From the NCBI GenBank assembly GCA_015486895.1, contig WFQT01000136.1, positions 1 to 7,864 of the forward strand: a stretch of 7,864 bases of DNA. Direction: 5' to 3'. Each line of letters opens with the position of its first letter. The stretch's first letter is position 1. The stretch is from Anaerolineae bacterium. GTDB taxonomy: Bacteria > Chloroflexota > Anaerolineae > JAADDB01. The position numbers were made by a program, and so were the translations under genes. The notes under the pieces are model-generated. The model made no database searches and was not told where the DNA came from. It saw nothing but the letters and a program-made list of their open reading frames with translations. Of this stretch, positions 6,306-7,864 are shown piece after piece.

Positions 6306-6584
6306 TCAGGCAGCCCACCCTTCTGGACAAAGATCGGGCTTGTAGCGTCCGTTCGGGGCCTGCTCTCGGCCCTGGTTGGCCTGCTGCGCTCGCGAGGCGG
6401 CGCTGTAGCTGTAGCCCCCGACACCGATGGTACCATTTTCCCTTTCGCTGGACAGGATCTCACCCACGATCACCCGGTCGAGAACGGCTATAGTTTGCTG
6501 GAAAGCGCGCACAGCAGTGACGTTGTTGAGGACGGATAATGGGCTCAAAAGCGGCTGTTTTGACCCCATTTTGATGGTCTTCAC
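6306..6584 (-). pseudogene. Coding-like ORF fragment, unrecognised
   Basis: A minus-strand frame from a GTG at 6584 to TGA at 6308-6306, 92 residues. The part from about residue 30 on has codons rich in C or G at the third position and a plausible protein composition (AVLDRVIVGEIL, GYSYSAASRAQQANQGREQ, ending LCPEGWAA). The beginning (MKTIKMGSKQPLLSPL) is less convincing and overlaps a hairpin-like sequence at 6541-6568. There is no ribosome site at 6584. It may be the C-terminal remnant of a lost gene. I do not recognise a family. Confidence 0.3.
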
Positions 6585-6790
6585 ATGCCCAACACCTGCT
6601 CTACGTTTATATCGCGCGACGTATACGAGTCATGCAAATGGGACTGCCAGAGAGGGAAAACCCGGTACCCGTGCCGCAGGCGCAGCCGGGTAATCCGTCG
6701 TATCTCTGGCCAGGCAGCGGCGAGGTCAGGATAGGGCGTGCCTTTCATGCGTTGCCGGTTGGTGCCCGCCCGGCCCGAAATGCACGGCAA
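6581..6790 (-). pseudogene. Second coding-like ORF fragment, unrecognised
   Basis: A minus-strand frame up to 6790, ending at TGA 6583-6581, gives 69 residues including TPYPDLAAAWPEIRRITRLR and GYRVFPLWQSHLHDSYTSRD. Third positions are rich in G and C, unlike the AT-rich spacers around it. It has no good start or ribosome site, and ends overlapping the start of the next fragment in a different frame. The two pieces could be parts of one gene broken by a frameshift. No family was recognised. Confidence 0.3.
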
Positions 6791-7205
6791 TTCCCTTTCG
6801 CCGAATAGATCTCGTTGCTAGAGAAGCAAGTAGTACCGGTTTTGGTTTAGAACTGGGTTTACTTTCCTGATTTGGATTGTCCTACAAAAGCCTGTACGCC
6901 GCCTATGTCGTCTATTGGACTACACTGGGGCTGGGGCAAAAGCTTTCCCAAAAGGGGCCACCAAGGGTGATGGCATGGCCTCCTTTGGATGGAAATCACT
7001 GGTCCCACGATGGGCGAAAATTGACACAGAATAGTTCACATTCCTCAACTACCTGGACTTCTCTTCTCATTTCCTATTGGCTGAGTGCAAATTGAGGCAG
7101 GAATTTGTTGTTAAACGACTGCCTACTAACGCGTAGATCAGTTCTTTTACGCATTCGCCGGCAGATGAGGACGGGCCAAGCCCGGCTGGTCAAAATAGCT
7201 ACAAG
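6791..7205. other. Gene-free spacer
   Basis: No gene is supported on either strand. The open plus-strand frame at 6877-7095 lacks a ribosome site and has an unlikely composition. Short inverted repeats (AGGCAG with CTGCCT around 7095-7125; CGGGC with GCCCG around 7173-7185) are too weak to name. Confidence 0.5.
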
Positions 7206-7259
7206 TTAAGGATGTCTTAAGGATTCCTTCCGGAGTTCTTAAGCGTTGCCAGGTATAAT
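7206..7259 (+). promoter_or_regulatory. Four phased 11-bp half-sites and -10 box: likely OmpR/PhoB-type response-regulator promoter
   Basis: Four consecutive 11-base units begin at 7206, 7217, 7228 and 7239: TTAAGGATGTC, TTAAGGATTCC, TTCCGGAGTTC and TTAAGCGTTGC. Three start with TTAAG and the third is degenerate. A perfect TATAAT follows at 7254-7259, with no -35 consensus at the right distance. OmpR/PhoB-family regulators bind direct repeats at 11-bp spacing and often replace the -35 contact, so this layout fits an activator-dependent promoter. The start site would be near 7266, giving a leader of about 77 bases to the gene at 7343. Confidence 0.6.
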
Positions 7260-7342
7260 GAAATAGGAATGAAGAGTGAGGAGGCATGATAGCCGGTCGC
7301 TCAATGATGTGGAACGGGAAAGGGTTCATTGGAGGTGAAACC

Positions 7343-7726
7343 ATGAAAACCGTGAAGCGAATTCTCGTGATGATGTCAACCTTGATGGCTGTACTGCTCT
7401 TGGGAGGATGTCTCCCCGCCGTACCGCCGTCGCCCGGGGTAGGTGGCCCGCTCTTGCCGGGATTGGCGCTTACTTGCCTGACGCCGCTTGCCATTTTGTT
7501 CGTCATTGCACTCATCTTGTTACTGATTTTTTACCTCGTTCGGGGTGGAAGCCGCGACAGTAGAACGGCAGAGCCTGCAGCCAGAGGAATCGCCCGGAGA
7601 AGGTACGCCGCCGGCGAGATCAATTATGATGAGCTGCAAGAAATCCTTCGTCATCTGGACGAGACAGAGAAAGGAGGAATAGGGAAGTCCCGACATGGCA
7701 CCGACAACGCCGCGAACGTAGTCTGA
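7343..7726 (+). CDS. Membrane lipoprotein-like protein with SHOCT domain
   Basis: A 127-residue protein. ATG at 7343 is preceded by GGAGG (7331-7335) at 7 bases; an upstream in-frame ATG at 7286 has its ribosome site only one base away and would spoil the signal peptide. Residues 1-22 form a signal peptide with a lipobox-like LGGC (C23). A Pro/Gly-rich stretch follows (24-40), then a membrane helix (about 46-66, LAILFVIALILLLIFYLV), a basic loop, and a SHOCT-type segment (84-107, RRRYAAGEINYDELQEILRHL). SHOCT segments are short, often C-terminal, and thought to mediate oligomerisation. Here a polar tail of about 20 residues follows. The product sits in the cell envelope; its biochemical role is unknown. 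It lies behind a probable response-regulator promoter and 47 bases before a proline-rich gene, probably in one operon. It may act in envelope stress, which is inference. Confidence 0.82.
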   Translation: MKTVKRILVMMSTLMAVLLLGGCLPAVPPSPGVGGPLLPGLALTCLTPLAILFVIALILLLIFYLVRGGSRDSRTAEPAARGIARRRYAAGEINYDELQEILRHLDETEKGGIGKSRHGTDNAANVV

Positions 7727-7773
7727 GAATGAACAGCGTAGTACGGAACAGTAAATCGAAAGGAGAGATTACC

Positions 7774-7864
7774 ATGAGAAACGACAACTGGTTCAACTTC
7801 CAGGGTTATCCGGACGCGCCCCCGCCCCCGCCGCCTCCTCCAGGTGGAGCGCCACCGCCAGCAC
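7774..7864 (+). CDS. Start of a proline-rich protein (cut by right edge)
   Basis: ATG at 7774 follows AGGAGA (7761-7766) by 7 bases. Thirty complete codons are visible: MRNDNWFNFQGYPDA, then eight prolines in a row, then GGAPPPA. Such proline-rich N-termini often precede membrane domains (for example TM2 or DUF-type envelope proteins), but nothing downstream can be seen. It is 47 bases behind the SHOCT gene with no terminator between, so the two are likely cotranscribed. The eight-proline run would probably need EF-P for smooth translation. Confidence 0.75.
   Translation, partial: MRNDNWFNFQGYPDAPPPPPPPPGGAPPPA

Noticed and set aside
6057..6539. Plus-strand ORF of 160 residues
   Set aside because: Unlikely composition, no ribosome site; its right half is antisense to a better coding-like frame.
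6541..6572. Inverted repeat GGGCTCAAAA / TTTTGACCCC followed by TTTT
   Set aside because: Terminator-like, but no plus-strand gene upstream and one mismatch in the stem.
7286..7342. Upstream ATG start for the SHOCT gene
   Set aside because: The AGGAGG is one base from this ATG, too close, and the extension would precede a normal signal peptide.

Overview
The window looks like accessory DNA from a member of the Chloroflexota (Anaerolineae/Caldilineae-like). This is an inference from three things: the style of the NACHT-type leader protein at the left end, a secreted propeller protein that ends in a Pro/Thr linker followed by a YVPLIIHK tail, and a mixed base composition with strong AGGAGG-type ribosome sites. 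No rRNA, tRNA, CRISPR array or intact insertion sequence was seen.

Left part, positions 1-2034, minus strand: a compact four-gene cluster reads leftwards from a TTGACA promoter with a palindrome over its -35 box. The order is a Phd/YefM-type antitoxin, a VapC-type PIN ribonuclease, a 150-residue protein with a hydrophobic N-terminal helix and a Gly/Val/Asn-rich C-terminal motif, and the N-terminal 243 residues of a probable NACHT/NLR-type STAND NTPase that runs off the left edge. The 150-residue protein and the NLR-like protein carry related copies of the same short motif. That is the arrangement expected of an effector and a receptor that signal through matching, possibly amyloid-like, motifs. 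The toxin-antitoxin pair is placed so that its translation could be coupled to the effector-like gene. This is the most interesting system in the window.

Middle, 2271-3373: an AT-richer, decayed zone. A minus-strand two-helix membrane protein with a PH-like part is broken by an in-frame TAG and a frameshift. A short plus-strand relic of another membrane protein lies beside it.

Positions 3659-5776, plus strand: an intact secreted protein of 705 residues made of 14 repeat units, 13 of them with an Asp-box. It is followed by two hairpins, the second a strong intrinsic terminator.

Right part: 5983-7200 is mostly gene-poor, with two minus-strand ORF fragments at 6306-6790 that look coding but match nothing I recognise. 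At 7206-7259, four half-sites spaced exactly 11 bp apart sit just upstream of a perfect TATAAT. They precede a lipoprotein/SHOCT-domain membrane protein (7343-7726) and the start of a proline-rich protein (7774 onwards, cut by the window end). These two genes probably form one operon under an OmpR/PhoB-type response regulator.
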